Assembly (NCBI GenBank): GCA_900762015.1
Contig: CAAFEX010000053.1
Coordinates: 1-12,351 of the forward strand
Direction: 5' to 3'
Source of the DNA: an uncultured Collinsella sp.
Lineage (GTDB): Bacteria > Actinomycetota > Coriobacteriia > Coriobacteriales > Coriobacteriaceae
Length of the DNA stretch: 12,351 bases
Numbering within the stretch: position 1 is the stretch's first letter; every line of letters starts with the position of its first letter. This document shows, piece after piece, positions 1 to 6,440 of this stretch. The position numbers and the translations under genes are program-made. Below the pieces are notes generated by a model. The model was not told where the DNA came from, made no database searches, and worked only from the letters and a program-made list of their open reading frames with translations.

Positions 1-2410
1 ACGAGTAGGTGCCGGGTGCAAGATGTTCGACGCGGTGTGGCTTGTCGGATGAGGTCCAGGAGTCTATTTCGGTTTTATCGGGACCATATAAGGTGAGCCG
101 TGCGCCTTCTACTTCCTGCTCACCGCTTGCATCGACCTTGGAGATATCAACCTTGGTGTAATCGTCGGATACGTTAAGCCGTGCTTCTACAACGGGTGTT
201 TTCTGGTCGGCATAAGTAAGGTCGACAATATGGGTTGTCTGATCGAGCAAGAAGCCTGCCGGCGCTTGAGTCTCGACAACCTCGTAGCGTGCGGTGCCAG
301 ATCCCAGTGGGAGGTTGTCCGCGCGTGCTTCTCCAGTTTCATCCGTCGTGACGGTAGCGACAGTCTCACCGTCGAGTGCGGCAATGCTACCGTCGGGGCG
401 CACGATATCACCCGAGGCACGGATCTCAAAGATGGCGCCCGCGAGGCTGCTGCCGTCTACGGCATCGGTTTTAACGATCCTGATATTTCCGGTCGCGGCG
501 TGGTCATAATACGAGGCGATTGCAACGGGCGTTAGGTTCATGTCGGCGGGTATGTTCACCTCGATTTCTTCGCCGACAAGATAGGGCTCTTTGGCCGAGG
601 TTTCGCGTACATAATAGGTGCCCGGCACGAGCGATTCGGGCAGTGTGACGGTCCCGGTCGCGTCAGTCGTAAAGGTGTCCATTACGTTATGTGCTGGATA
701 CCAGCAAGTTTGTGAGACAGGTTCGTGATTGCTGTCGAGGAGTTGGAAGGAGAATCCGGCTAGGGGAACAGAAGCGCCTGTTTGGGCATCGCGTTTTACA
801 ATCTGGAGATGCGTCGACAGAGCGTGGTTGTCCACGATATATTGAAGCTCGGCGCCGTCGGAAATCTGATTGGCCCCGACGGTCCATTCCCCTGCACGTT
901 TAAAACCCTCGGGGACGGTTTCCGGAACCTCGCGAACCGTGTAGCCGGCACGGTCGTATGGGACGGCTCCGTGGACACCGGCGGGTCGCTTGCCTGTGCC
1001 GAACCATGCTTCGGGCTGATCTTTGGTGGAGGCAAAGCCATAGATGTTTGTGGTCAGTGTGCCAACAACCTGCTGAGAGCTGTTGCTGACAACCTCAAAG
1101 ACAACACCACCCGCCGGCTGCTCCAGGCCGGATTGGTCGCTATTGCCGTAATCCTTGAATTTGGAAATCTCAAGGTTAAACGCAATGGGGATATCGGAAA
1201 CGCGAGATTCGATCTCGACCACGCCTGAATCGCCGAGCTGGTCGGCTCCAACGGTATAGGTCCAGCTGTCGTTGGATGGCAGGTAGCCCTCGGGGGCTTT
1301 TGATTCGTAGATGGTAAAGGCTCCTAAGGGGACATCGGCGAGGGTGGCCCGACCGCTTTCGTCGGTCGTGAGGATTTGTGCCCATCCAGGGGTTGATTGC
1401 GACACACACGTGAACTCTGCTCCTGCGAGTGAAGATCCCACCTGGGGGCCGGCATTCGTCGCGGCATCGAGTTTTACGATACGCAGGTTGATGGTGCCGG
1501 GCTGTTCATCAATGGCGACCCGCCCGCCGTCATTCCCCGTGGTAAAGGCAATACGATCGTGGCGGGGGACATAGCCGGCCGGCGCCTTCGTTTCAATCAG
1601 GTAGTACGCCGTGTTGGGTAGGAGTGTTGCTTGCGCTCGACCGTTGCTGTCCATCTTGATGGTGCCGACACGCGCGCCGCTGGCGCTCTCAAAAATATCG
1701 AATGTTGCCCCGGTAAACTGATAGGTATTGTTTCCGCTGGTAATAACGGTGTTAGCAGACTGCTTTTGGAAGGAAACAGAGACCGCCGGCAGCACATAGA
1801 GCATGTCTTGACGTTTGCTGCCGCCCGATACGGCCCCTAGATAGCGTCGCGCGCGGTGCGGAGCGGCTTTGATGCTTCCTGATTTTGCGCTGTCGTGGAG
1901 CCACCGCGCAGCCGCCACGACTTCATTGTCGGCGGTAAAGTGCCCACTCTTGGTTTTACCCTGAGCGGTCGTGTAGGAGTAGGTGCCGTCGACATGGGTA
2001 GTGCCGTTGAGCATCCATACGGCAAGCTGGGTGGCGGCGCGGGCGCGATCGGGTGAAAGATGGCAACCGCCAAACGACGTGGTGGTTGGATATCCGTGAC
2101 AAACGATTGCCGCGAACTCGTCGTCGAGCCACACCCAGCCTTGATCAAAGTTGAGCCATGGGCCGCCCGGTTTGGTGGGGCCGGGGCGCTCCTGGTTCAT
2201 GCAGTAGGCAATCGAGGTGTCTTGAGCTTCATACTTGCCGATGAAGAAGGGTCCACAATCATCGCTAATAGTGCGGAAGCCGAGCTGGTCGTAGCCATCG
2301 ACGGCAAATGCGGCTCCCGGTGCCAGGCAGCCGAAAAGCAGGAAGAGGAGCAGGAGCAGCGGACCTGTTGCGATTGCGCTGTGGACAGAGTGCGTGGGTG
2401 CGTTGGACAT
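1..2410 (-). CDS. Thioester-domain surface adhesin with SpaA/Cna-B repeats (3' end outside window)
   Basis: Reading the minus strand from the ATG at 2410 gives 803 codons with no stop up to the left edge, so the gene is partial. AAGGAG lies 5 nt upstream of the start. Residues 1-36 form a Sec signal peptide: a leucine-rich core ending in AFA, with likely cleavage after A36. Residues about 40-200 look like a thioester domain (TED/TQxA family). C70 sits in the motif AYCMN and Q128 in TQLAVW; in this family such a Cys and Gln form an internal thioester that can bond covalently to host proteins. Then come prealbumin-like SpaA/Cna-B repeats starting near residues 204, 304, 411, 531, 640 and 752 (the last cut off). 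Candidate isopeptide lysines include K313, K417, K539 and K647, and candidate catalytic glutamates in (Y/I/V)-x-E motifs include E273, E369, E494, E603 and E713. An LPxTG anchor is expected but lies outside the window. Likely role: adhesion to host or matrix. The family call is strong; the ligand is unknown. Confidence 0.93.
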   Translation of the reverse strand, partial: MSNAPTHSVHSAIATGPLLLLLFLLFGCLAPGAAFAVDGYDQLGFRTISDDCGPFFIGKYEAQDTSIAYCMNQERPGPTKPGGPWLNFDQGWVWLDDEFAAIVCHGYPTTTSFGGCHLSPDRARAATQLAVWMLNGTTHVDGTYSYTTAQGKTKSGHFTADNEVVAAARWLHDSAKSGSIKAAPHRARRYLGAVSGGSKRQDMLYVLPAVSVSFQKQSANTVITSGNNTYQFTGATFDIFESASGARVGTIKMDSNGRAQATLLPNTAYYLIETKAPAGYVPRHDRIAFTTGNDGGRVAIDEQPGTINLRIVKLDAATNAGPQVGSSLAGAEFTCVSQSTPGWAQILTTDESGRATLADVPLGAFTIYESKAPEGYLPSNDSWTYTVGADQLGDSGVVEIESRVSDIPIAFNLEISKFKDYGNSDQSGLEQPAGGVVFEVVSNSSQQVVGTLTTNIYGFASTKDQPEAWFGTGKRPAGVHGAVPYDRAGYTVREVPETVPEGFKRAGEWTVGANQISDGAELQYIVDNHALSTHLQIVKRDAQTGASVPLAGFSFQLLDSNHEPVSQTCWYPAHNVMDTFTTDATGTVTLPESLVPGTYYVRETSAKEPYLVGEEIEVNIPADMNLTPVAIASYYDHAATGNIRIVKTDAVDGSSLAGAIFEIRASGDIVRPDGSIAALDGETVATVTTDETGEARADNLPLGSGTARYEVVETQAPAGFLLDQTTHIVDLTYADQKTPVVEARLNVSDDYTKVDISKVDASGEQEVEGARLTLYGPDKTEIDSWTSSDKPHRVEHLAPGTYS

Positions 2411-2430
2411 GGCTGCTCCTTATCCCTCGT

Positions 2431-2455
2431 GCGTCGCACGGGGAGGCTGCGACGC
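2431..2455 (-). promoter_or_regulatory. 5' leader hairpin ahead of the adhesin start codon
   Basis: A perfect 8-bp inverted repeat (GCGTCGCA / TGCGACGC) with a 9-nt loop sits ten bases upstream of the Shine-Dalgarno sequence of the adhesin. In the mRNA sense the loop is GCCTCCCCG, whose CTCC could pair with GGAG of the nearby ribosome binding site. It could therefore act on translation or mRNA stability. That role is inferred; only the inverted repeat is seen. No convincing -35/-10 pair was found for this gene in 2411-2700. Confidence 0.4.
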
Positions 2456-2664
2456 GTAGGATGAGGCTACCCCCGAGGTTCATGCGGGTAAGTACCGGAG
2501 CCTGACCAAAAGCTTGCCCAATTCCTGACAAATTGAGCTCAAATACAACAATCAAGCAAAAGTGCAGGTAGAAGATAGGGAGAACAGGAAGTCAAAGGTC
2601 CTCGTCTCCACAATTGACGCGATTTTCAAACGAATCTCCACAGCTAAAACAAGCATCGCCACCC

Positions 2665-2694
2665 TTGTATCGAACAAGACAACCGCGTTATACT
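2665..2694 (+). promoter_or_regulatory. Promoter of tRNA-Gly
   Basis: TTGTAT at 2665-2670 and TATACT at 2689-2694 are separated by 18 bp and sit 14 nt before the first base of the tRNA. This fits a housekeeping sigma promoter starting transcription just upstream of the mature 5' end. The rest of 2456-2664 shows no gene or clear signal. Confidence 0.6.
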
Positions 2695-2707
2695 AGCCAA
2701 CACACAA

Positions 2708-2782
2708 GCGGGCATCGCCAAGTGGTAAGGCATCAGCTTCCCAAGCTGACACTCGCGGGTTCGAGTCCCGTTGCCCGCTCCA
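2708..2782 (+). tRNA. tRNA-Gly (anticodon CCC), CCA encoded
   Basis: The full cloverleaf can be drawn. The acceptor GCGGGCA (2708-2714) pairs perfectly with TGCCCGC (2772-2778). The D arm is GCC/GGC. The anticodon arm is TCAGC-TTCCCAA-GCTGA, giving anticodon CCC for the glycine codon GGG. The T arm is GCGGG-TTCGAGT-CCCGT. The discriminator is T2779, followed by an encoded CCA (2780-2782). The 3' 18 bases of this gene recur downstream at 2957 and 3087. Confidence 0.97.
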
Positions 2783-2793
2783 GTTAAGAGCAC

Positions 2794-2826
2794 AAGCACG
2801 GCACCATCACGGTTCCGTGCTTTTTT
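2794..2826 (+). terminator. Rho-independent terminator of tRNA-Gly
   Basis: The arms AAGCACGG (2794-2801) and CCGTGCTT (2815-2822) form an 8-bp stem with a 13-nt loop that runs directly into a T tract. It lies 11 nt past the CCA end, so the repeat array that follows should not normally be co-transcribed with the tRNA. Confidence 0.85.
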
Positions 2827-2837
2827 CAATAAAGTGC

Positions 2838-2958
2838 CGGGACTCGAACCCGACAGGGTGCGAGCGTTAAGCAAACGCGAAGCGTTTGTAGCGAGCAGGC
2901 GAAGGCGCCGACAGGCGCCTGAAGCCGGTGCGGATTTGCGAAGCAAATACGCGGACGT
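2838..2958 (+). repeat. tRNA-associated hairpin element, Gly locus unit 1
   Basis: The element opens with CGGGACTCGAACCCG (2838-2852), the exact 15-nt reverse complement of the tRNA-Gly T arm at 2756-2770. Next is a box CAGGGTGCGAGC, then three hairpins: CAAACGC-GAA-GCGTTTG (2872-2888), AGGCGCC-GACA-GGCGCCT (2903-2920) and ATTTGC-GAA-GCAAAT (2934-2948). It ends at the junction with an 18-nt copy of the tRNA-Gly tail. None of the hairpins is followed by a T tract, so they do not look like terminators. The same order of T-arm box, hairpins and tRNA tail occurs after tRNA-Lys at 11841-11971. No credible coding frame is present. Confidence 0.8.
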
Positions 2959-2974
2959 CCCGTTGCCCGCTCCA
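2957..2974 (+). repeat. First duplicate of the tRNA-Gly 3' tail
   Basis: The 18 bases GTCCCGTTGCCCGCTCCA are identical to 2765-2782, running from the 3' side of the T loop through the encoded CCA. It lies 192 bp downstream of the original and lacks the rest of the tRNA. It is a tail duplication, not a second gene. Confidence 0.93.
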
Positions 2975-3104
2975 CCGAGCGCGGAAGACCTCGGGACGGC
3001 CAATTCAACAAAGTCTTCCCTATCGTCTCCGTGAATCCGAGGAGATCGCCGCAGCCGGTCCGCGTCCGCGACGCGGACGCGCGGATGTCCCGTTGCCCGC
3101 TCCA
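2975..3104 (+). repeat. 130-bp array unit 2, ending in a tRNA-Gly tail copy
   Basis: The unit starts right after the first tail copy and ends with a second exact tail copy (3087-3104). Inside are an inverted repeat GGAAGAC / GTCTTCC (near 2983 and 3012), CCTCGG / CCGAGG, and a 9-bp GC-rich hairpin CGCGTCCGC-GAC-GCGGACGCG near 3060-3081. It aligns with unit 3 through conserved GAGC, GGAAG, CGGGA and ATTCA blocks at an offset of 130-131 bp, and shares the AGCCGG and GCGGA-x-GT borders around the last hairpin. Confidence 0.75.
3087..3104 (+). repeat. Second duplicate of the tRNA-Gly 3' tail
   Basis: Identical to the last 18 bases of tRNA-Gly (2765-2782) and to 2957-2974, exactly 130 bp after the first duplicate. 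It is preceded by GCGGAT instead of GCGGAC. Confidence 0.93.
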
Positions 3105-3235
3105 TGGAGCAAGGAAGGTTTCGGGAATGGTAGATTCAGCCCGCTTTGCTCCCGCACTTCCCCGGATCTCGGTATGCCACTGAAGCCGGTGCGGATTTGC
3201 GAAGCAAATACGCGGACGTTCTCATGGTCGCTCCA
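3105..3235 (+). repeat. 131-bp array unit 3, ending in a divergent tRNA-like tail
   Basis: This is a diverged copy of unit 2 (shared GAGC, GGAAG, CGGGA, ATTCA blocks), but its last part (3180-3219) is a perfect 40-bp copy of 2919-2958 from unit 1, including the ATTTGC-GAA-GCAAAT hairpin. It ends in GTTCTCATGGTCGCTCCA (3218-3235), which keeps the GCTCCA end but differs inside. This may be the tail of another tRNA with acceptor GCGACCA and discriminator T. The mosaic structure suggests recombination between copies. Confidence 0.7.
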
Positions 3236-3287
3236 ATTCCAAAATGTTAGGTTAATGCCTACTGCCCATACTTGCACCCGCGCACGG

Positions 3288-3293
3288 TACAAT
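3288..3293 (+). promoter_or_regulatory. Possible -10 element of purB
   Basis: TACAAT lies 44 nt upstream of the purB start codon. No -35 box is present at normal spacing (TTGCAC at 3272 is only 10 bp away), so this is a weak call. The rest of 3236-3337 holds no gene. Confidence 0.3.
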
Positions 3294-3337
3294 GGTTGGG
3301 TTACGACCAACGTGCCAATAACCAAAAAGGAGCCGCT

Positions 3338-4684
3338 ATGATCGATCGCTATACCCGCCCGGAGATGGGACACATTTTCTCCCTCGAGAACAAGTACGCC
3401 ATTTGGCAGGAAATCGAGGTTCTGGCCTGCGAGGCCCAGGCGGAGCTCGGCAAGATCGGTATTTCCAAAGACGAGGCCCAGTGGATCCGCGACCATGCCA
3501 ACTTTGAGAAGGCGAAGGTCGATGAGATCGAGGAAGTCACGCGCCACGACGTCATTGCCTTCCTGACCAACATGAAGGAGTACATCGATGCCGATGTTCC
3601 CGAGGGCGACCCCAAGCCCAGCCGCTGGGTTCACTATGGCATGACCAGCTCCGATCTGGGCGACACGGCCCTGTGCTACCAGCTCACCCAGGCCTGCGAC
3701 CTGATCATCGAGGACGTCAAGAAACTCGGCGAGATCTGCAAGCGTCGTGCCTTCGAGGAGCGCAACACGCTCTGCGCCGGCCGTACTCATGGCATCCATG
3801 CCGAGCCGATGACCTTTGGCATGAAGTTTGGCTCTTGGGCCTGGGAGCTCAAGCGCGATCTGGATCGTCTTGAGGACGCCCGCAAGAACGTTGCCTTCGG
3901 TGCTATCTCGGGCGCTGTCGGCACGTACAGCTCCATCGAGCCGTTCGTCGAGGAGTACGTCTGCGAGCACCTGGGCCTGGTTCACGACCCACTGTCCACG
4001 CAGGTTATCAGCCGCGACCATCACGCCTATCTCGCCGGCGTTCTTGCCACCACTGCGGCCACCTGCGAGCGCATCGCTACCGAGGTTCGCAATCTGCAGA
4101 AGACTGATACGCTCGAGGCCGAGGAGCCGTTCCGTAAGGGCCAAAAGGGCAGCTCAGCCATGCCACACAAGCGCAACCCCATCACCATGGAGAAGGTCTG
4201 CGGCCTGTCGCGCGTCGTGAAGGCCAACGCGCAGGTTGCCTTCGACAACGTCGCCCTGTGGCACGAGCGTGACATTTCGCACTCCTCTGCCGAGCGCGTC
4301 GCCCAGGCCGATAGCTTCATCGCGCTCGACCACATGTTCCAGTGCCTCATTCGCGTTATCGACGGCCTGCAGCTGTACCCTGCCCGCATGATGGCCAACC
4401 TCAATAAGACCCGCGGCCTCATCTTCTCCTCCAAGGTGCTGCTCGCCCTCGTCGACACGGGCATCACCCGCGAGGACGCGTACGCCATTGTGCAGGAGAA
4501 CGCCATGGCAACCTGGCACGAGGTACAGGATTGTGTCTCCGGCCCTACCTTTAAGGAGCGTCTCGAGGCTGACCCGCGCTGCACCGTCAGCCAGGAAAAG
4601 CTCGACGAGATCTTTGATCCGTGGGACTTCCTCACCCGTATCGACACAGTCTTTGATCGTCTGGAGCAGCTGAGCTTCGAGTAG
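3338..4684 (+). CDS. purB: Adenylosuccinate lyase
   Basis: The protein of 448 residues cleaves SAICAR to AICAR plus fumarate and adenylosuccinate to AMP plus fumarate, so it acts twice in purine synthesis. The fumarase/aspartase-superfamily signature SSAMPHKRNP is at 272-281 and carries the mobile-loop catalytic serine. Other conserved sites are RHDV with H70, TSSDLGD at 103-109, and RTHGIHAEP at 149-157 with H151, the expected catalytic histidine. The ATG at 3338 was chosen because AAAAAGGAG ends 6 nt before it; the frame stays open further upstream but without a ribosome binding site. Length is normal for the short bacterial PurB type. It stands alone, bounded by the repeat array and by a hairpin at 4710. 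Confidence 0.97.
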   Translation: MIDRYTRPEMGHIFSLENKYAIWQEIEVLACEAQAELGKIGISKDEAQWIRDHANFEKAKVDEIEEVTRHDVIAFLTNMKEYIDADVPEGDPKPSRWVHYGMTSSDLGDTALCYQLTQACDLIIEDVKKLGEICKRRAFEERNTLCAGRTHGIHAEPMTFGMKFGSWAWELKRDLDRLEDARKNVAFGAISGAVGTYSSIEPFVEEYVCEHLGLVHDPLSTQVISRDHHAYLAGVLATTAATCERIATEVRNLQKTDTLEAEEPFRKGQKGSSAMPHKRNPITMEKVCGLSRVVKANAQVAFDNVALWHERDISHSSAERVAQADSFIALDHMFQCLIRVIDGLQLYPARMMANLNKTRGLIFSSKVLLALVDTGITREDAYAIVQENAMATWHEVQDCVSGPTFKERLEADPRCTVSQEKLDEIFDPWDFLTRIDTVFDRLEQLSFE

Positions 4685-4709
4685 GTTCGGGCATAACGTT
4701 AGCTTTTTA

Positions 4710-4749
4710 GGGCGCTTTGCTGGTAATGTGTGTTGCCGGCAAAGCGCCT
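4710..4749 (+). terminator. Strong hairpin after purB, terminator-like but without a T tract
   Basis: GGCGCTTTGC (4711-4720) and GCAAAGCGCC (4739-4748) are perfect 10-bp arms, extendable to about 14 bp with wobble pairs. No run of T follows on the plus strand, and the five Ts lie before the hairpin. It may end purB transcription or protect the mRNA end. Confidence 0.45.
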
Positions 4750-4751
4750 CG

Positions 4752-4778
4752 TTGCATTTAGGGAAAGACGGGGATAAT
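4752..4778 (+). promoter_or_regulatory. Putative promoter of the TSCPD-lipoprotein pair
   Basis: TTGCAT (4752-4757) and GATAAT (4773-4778) are close to consensus, but the 15-bp spacer is shorter than usual. They lie 35 nt before the start codon of the TSCPD gene and just past the purB hairpin. Confidence 0.4.
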
Positions 4779-4812
4779 AGTCGTCTCGAATAACATTCTG
4801 AGAGGGGATCGC

Positions 4813-5076
4813 ATGATTTCGTTTGATTACAAGCCTCAGGGCGTGTGTGCTCGCAATATTCACCTTGACCTTTCCGATGACGGCAACAAGGTGATGGGCG
4901 TTGAGTTTACCGGCGGCTGCGATGGTAACCTCAAGGCCATCTCCAGGCTGGTCGAGGGCGCTCCTGCCGATCGCGTAATCGAGGTTCTCGCCGGTAATAC
5001 CTGCGGTATGAAAAAGACCTCCTGCGCCGACCAGCTTACGCGCGCTATCGAGGCCGCTCGCGCCGAGATCGCCTAA
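4813..5076 (+). CDS. Four-cysteine TSCPD-domain protein (TIGR03905-like)
   Basis: A small protein of 87 residues with four conserved cysteines, C12, C36 (in GGCDGN), C64 (in GNTCG) and C71 (in TSCADQL). This pattern matches the stand-alone TSCPD family, whose domain is also found at the C-terminus of adenosylcobalamin-dependent ribonucleotide reductases. The cysteines suggest metal binding or redox chemistry, but the cellular role is not known. GAGGGG lies 5 nt before the ATG. Its stop codon overlaps the start of the next gene (TAATG), so the two are almost certainly translated together. There is no signal peptide, so it should be cytoplasmic. Confidence 0.88.
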   Translation: MISFDYKPQGVCARNIHLDLSDDGNKVMGVEFTGGCDGNLKAISRLVEGAPADRVIEVLAGNTCGMKKTSCADQLTRAIEAARAEIA

Positions 5077-6287
5077 TGGGTATCGCCGATCACATCAAGA
5101 ACGGAATATCGCGTCGCGGCTTTGTACTCGGTGGGGCTGCCGCGGGCGCTGCCACGGTGCTTGCCGGATGCTCGAAAAAAACGGGCACCAGCGATGATGC
5201 CGCCGGCGAGCCGCAGGTTATCAAGGACGATTCCAAAATCATCTCGATTACGGATGAGTACGAGGCAGTCGACATCGATCTTGAGCCGGCGGCGTCGTGG
5301 ACGCTGCCGCTGGGTACGCTGCTGTACTACTGCGACGGCGATTACGCCGCGGCGATGATGGCGCCCGCATCGGCACTGCATGCCAACACACTCGGCGTGC
5401 TTAACCTGGGCGATGGCTCGCTTACCACATTAATCGAGGATCCTATCGAGGGCACGGGATATGCATTCTACGATGTCCGTGCCGGCGACGGCGTATTCGC
5501 GTGGGTTGAGATGAACTTTGCCAATTCATCGTGGAAGCTCTACGCTCAAAATCTGTCGGGCGCTTCGCTCTCTGGCGACGTGGTTGAGCTCGATCGAGGT
5601 GGCAAGGACTATGATCCGCCCCTGTTCACGGCGTTCGGGTCATCAGTCATCTGGTATAAAATGCCTTCGGCAGGCGGCAATAAAACGAGTAGTGATTCGT
5701 TTTGCTATCGTCGCTCGCTTGATGAATCCAAGGCCGAGGCAATTTGGAAATCGACGGGCCGCTTTGCATCGGCCCCGCGCGCGAGCGACGGCATTTTGAC
5801 CATCTCGCCGCGTGTCCGCAACGACGAGGGCGTCTACTACGGCATAACGGCAATTGATCTGACCGACGGCAACAACACCAAGCGTGCCCAGCTGGTCCTC
5901 CCTTCGTCAGTTTCGCCTTTCGAGGCCGTGTATACGGGCGATACCTTCGTGTTTTCTATCGAGGCGGCCTATAGTGGCGTGGGCAGCCTGGGCAATATGG
6001 GCACGTATATCGGTAATGAGGGAGGGCCGTACCTCTTCCTGTCACGCGAGCCGCTCGCATGTGCGGCTGGCAAGAAGAATAAATACCTTGTTAAGGTACA
6101 GGCGTCGCATTTCCTGATCGACACCTCTACCAAGACCTATGGCTCGCTGCTGTCGCCCGACCGCGCTTTGGAGTATGGCGATTATCCAGCTACGGCGGGA
6201 AAATCGGACTCATTCCTTACGTACGCCACGGTGCGCAACAGCCAGGGTATACCAGAGACGGTCACTGCACGCCTGTTCTCTCTTTAA
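5076..6287 (+). CDS. Tat-exported lipoprotein of unknown function
   Basis: 403 residues. The N-terminus has a twin-arginine motif SRRGFVLG (12-19), an Ala/Gly-rich hydrophobic stretch, and the lipobox LAGC (29-32). The mature protein should be lipidated at C32 and anchored outside the membrane after export in folded form. The rest is rich in short beta-like segments with repeated Asp/Gly turns (for example LNLGDGSL, AIDLTDGN), which resembles a beta-propeller; that is inference. No catalytic motif was recognised. The start overlaps the stop of the TSCPD gene by one base, so translation is coupled. A GC-rich hairpin at 6347 follows. I do not recognise a specific function. Confidence 0.85.
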   Translation: MGIADHIKNGISRRGFVLGGAAAGAATVLAGCSKKTGTSDDAAGEPQVIKDDSKIISITDEYEAVDIDLEPAASWTLPLGTLLYYCDGDYAAAMMAPASALHANTLGVLNLGDGSLTTLIEDPIEGTGYAFYDVRAGDGVFAWVEMNFANSSWKLYAQNLSGASLSGDVVELDRGGKDYDPPLFTAFGSSVIWYKMPSAGGNKTSSDSFCYRRSLDESKAEAIWKSTGRFASAPRASDGILTISPRVRNDEGVYYGITAIDLTDGNNTKRAQLVLPSSVSPFEAVYTGDTFVFSIEAAYSGVGSLGNMGTYIGNEGGPYLFLSREPLACAAGKKNKYLVKVQASHFLIDTSTKTYGSLLSPDRALEYGDYPATAGKSDSFLTYATVRNSQGIPETVTARLFSL

Positions 6288-6346
6288 GCTTAGAGGGGTT
6301 AAAAAGGCGCCAACAGGGGAATAAACGCGTTGTAATTGTGAGTACC

Positions 6347-6385
6347 GCCCGCCGAGCTGCCGCGTCATAGCGGCATCCGGCGGGC
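6347..6385 (+). terminator. GC-rich hairpin between lipoprotein and regulator genes
   Basis: GCCCGCCG (6347-6354) pairs with CGGCGGGC (6378-6385), with an inner stem GCCGC / GCGGC. It is very stable but has no T tract after it. It probably separates the lipoprotein transcript from the two-component genes. No clear promoter could be picked out between it and 6441. Confidence 0.45.
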
Positions 6386-6440
6386 TCAGGTGCGTTAAAA
6401 TGGGCTTGTTCTTAGCTAATTGAGACAGGGGGGCCGTGTT

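Noticed and set aside
2060..2464. Plus-strand open frames within 230-2464
   Set aside because: They overlap the minus-strand adhesin, which has a signal peptide, a thioester domain and repeats in one continuous frame with a good ribosome binding site.
2838..2852. A tRNA gene on the minus strand, suggested by the T-arm sequence
   Set aside because: Apart from the T arm no cloverleaf can be drawn; flanking bases do not make an acceptor or anticodon stem.
2871..2948. Hairpins of the tRNA elements as transcription terminators
   Set aside because: No T tracts follow, and each tRNA already has a good terminator just before the element.
2644..3105. Open frames across the tRNA-Gly array on either strand
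   Set aside because: They translate tRNA and hairpin DNA; starts and ends do not respect the repeat units and no binding site precedes them.
2957..3235. CRISPR array
   Set aside because: Regular spacing is present, but the 18-nt repeat is a tRNA tail, the intervals are 130 bp and related to each other, and no cas genes are seen.
3218..3235. A third or partial extra tRNA gene
   Set aside because: Only the tail is present. No D arm, anticodon arm or matching 5' acceptor strand lies upstream.
3272..3337. Upstream extension of purB to the start at 3272
   Set aside because: The added 22 residues are not PurB-like, and the ATG at 3338 has a strong ribosome binding site at the right distance.
3020..4144. 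Long open frame on the minus strand (374 codons) opposite purB
   Set aside because: It lies antisense to the well-supported purB and runs into the repeat array. Its openness follows from the codon bias of purB, and its product resembles no family I know.
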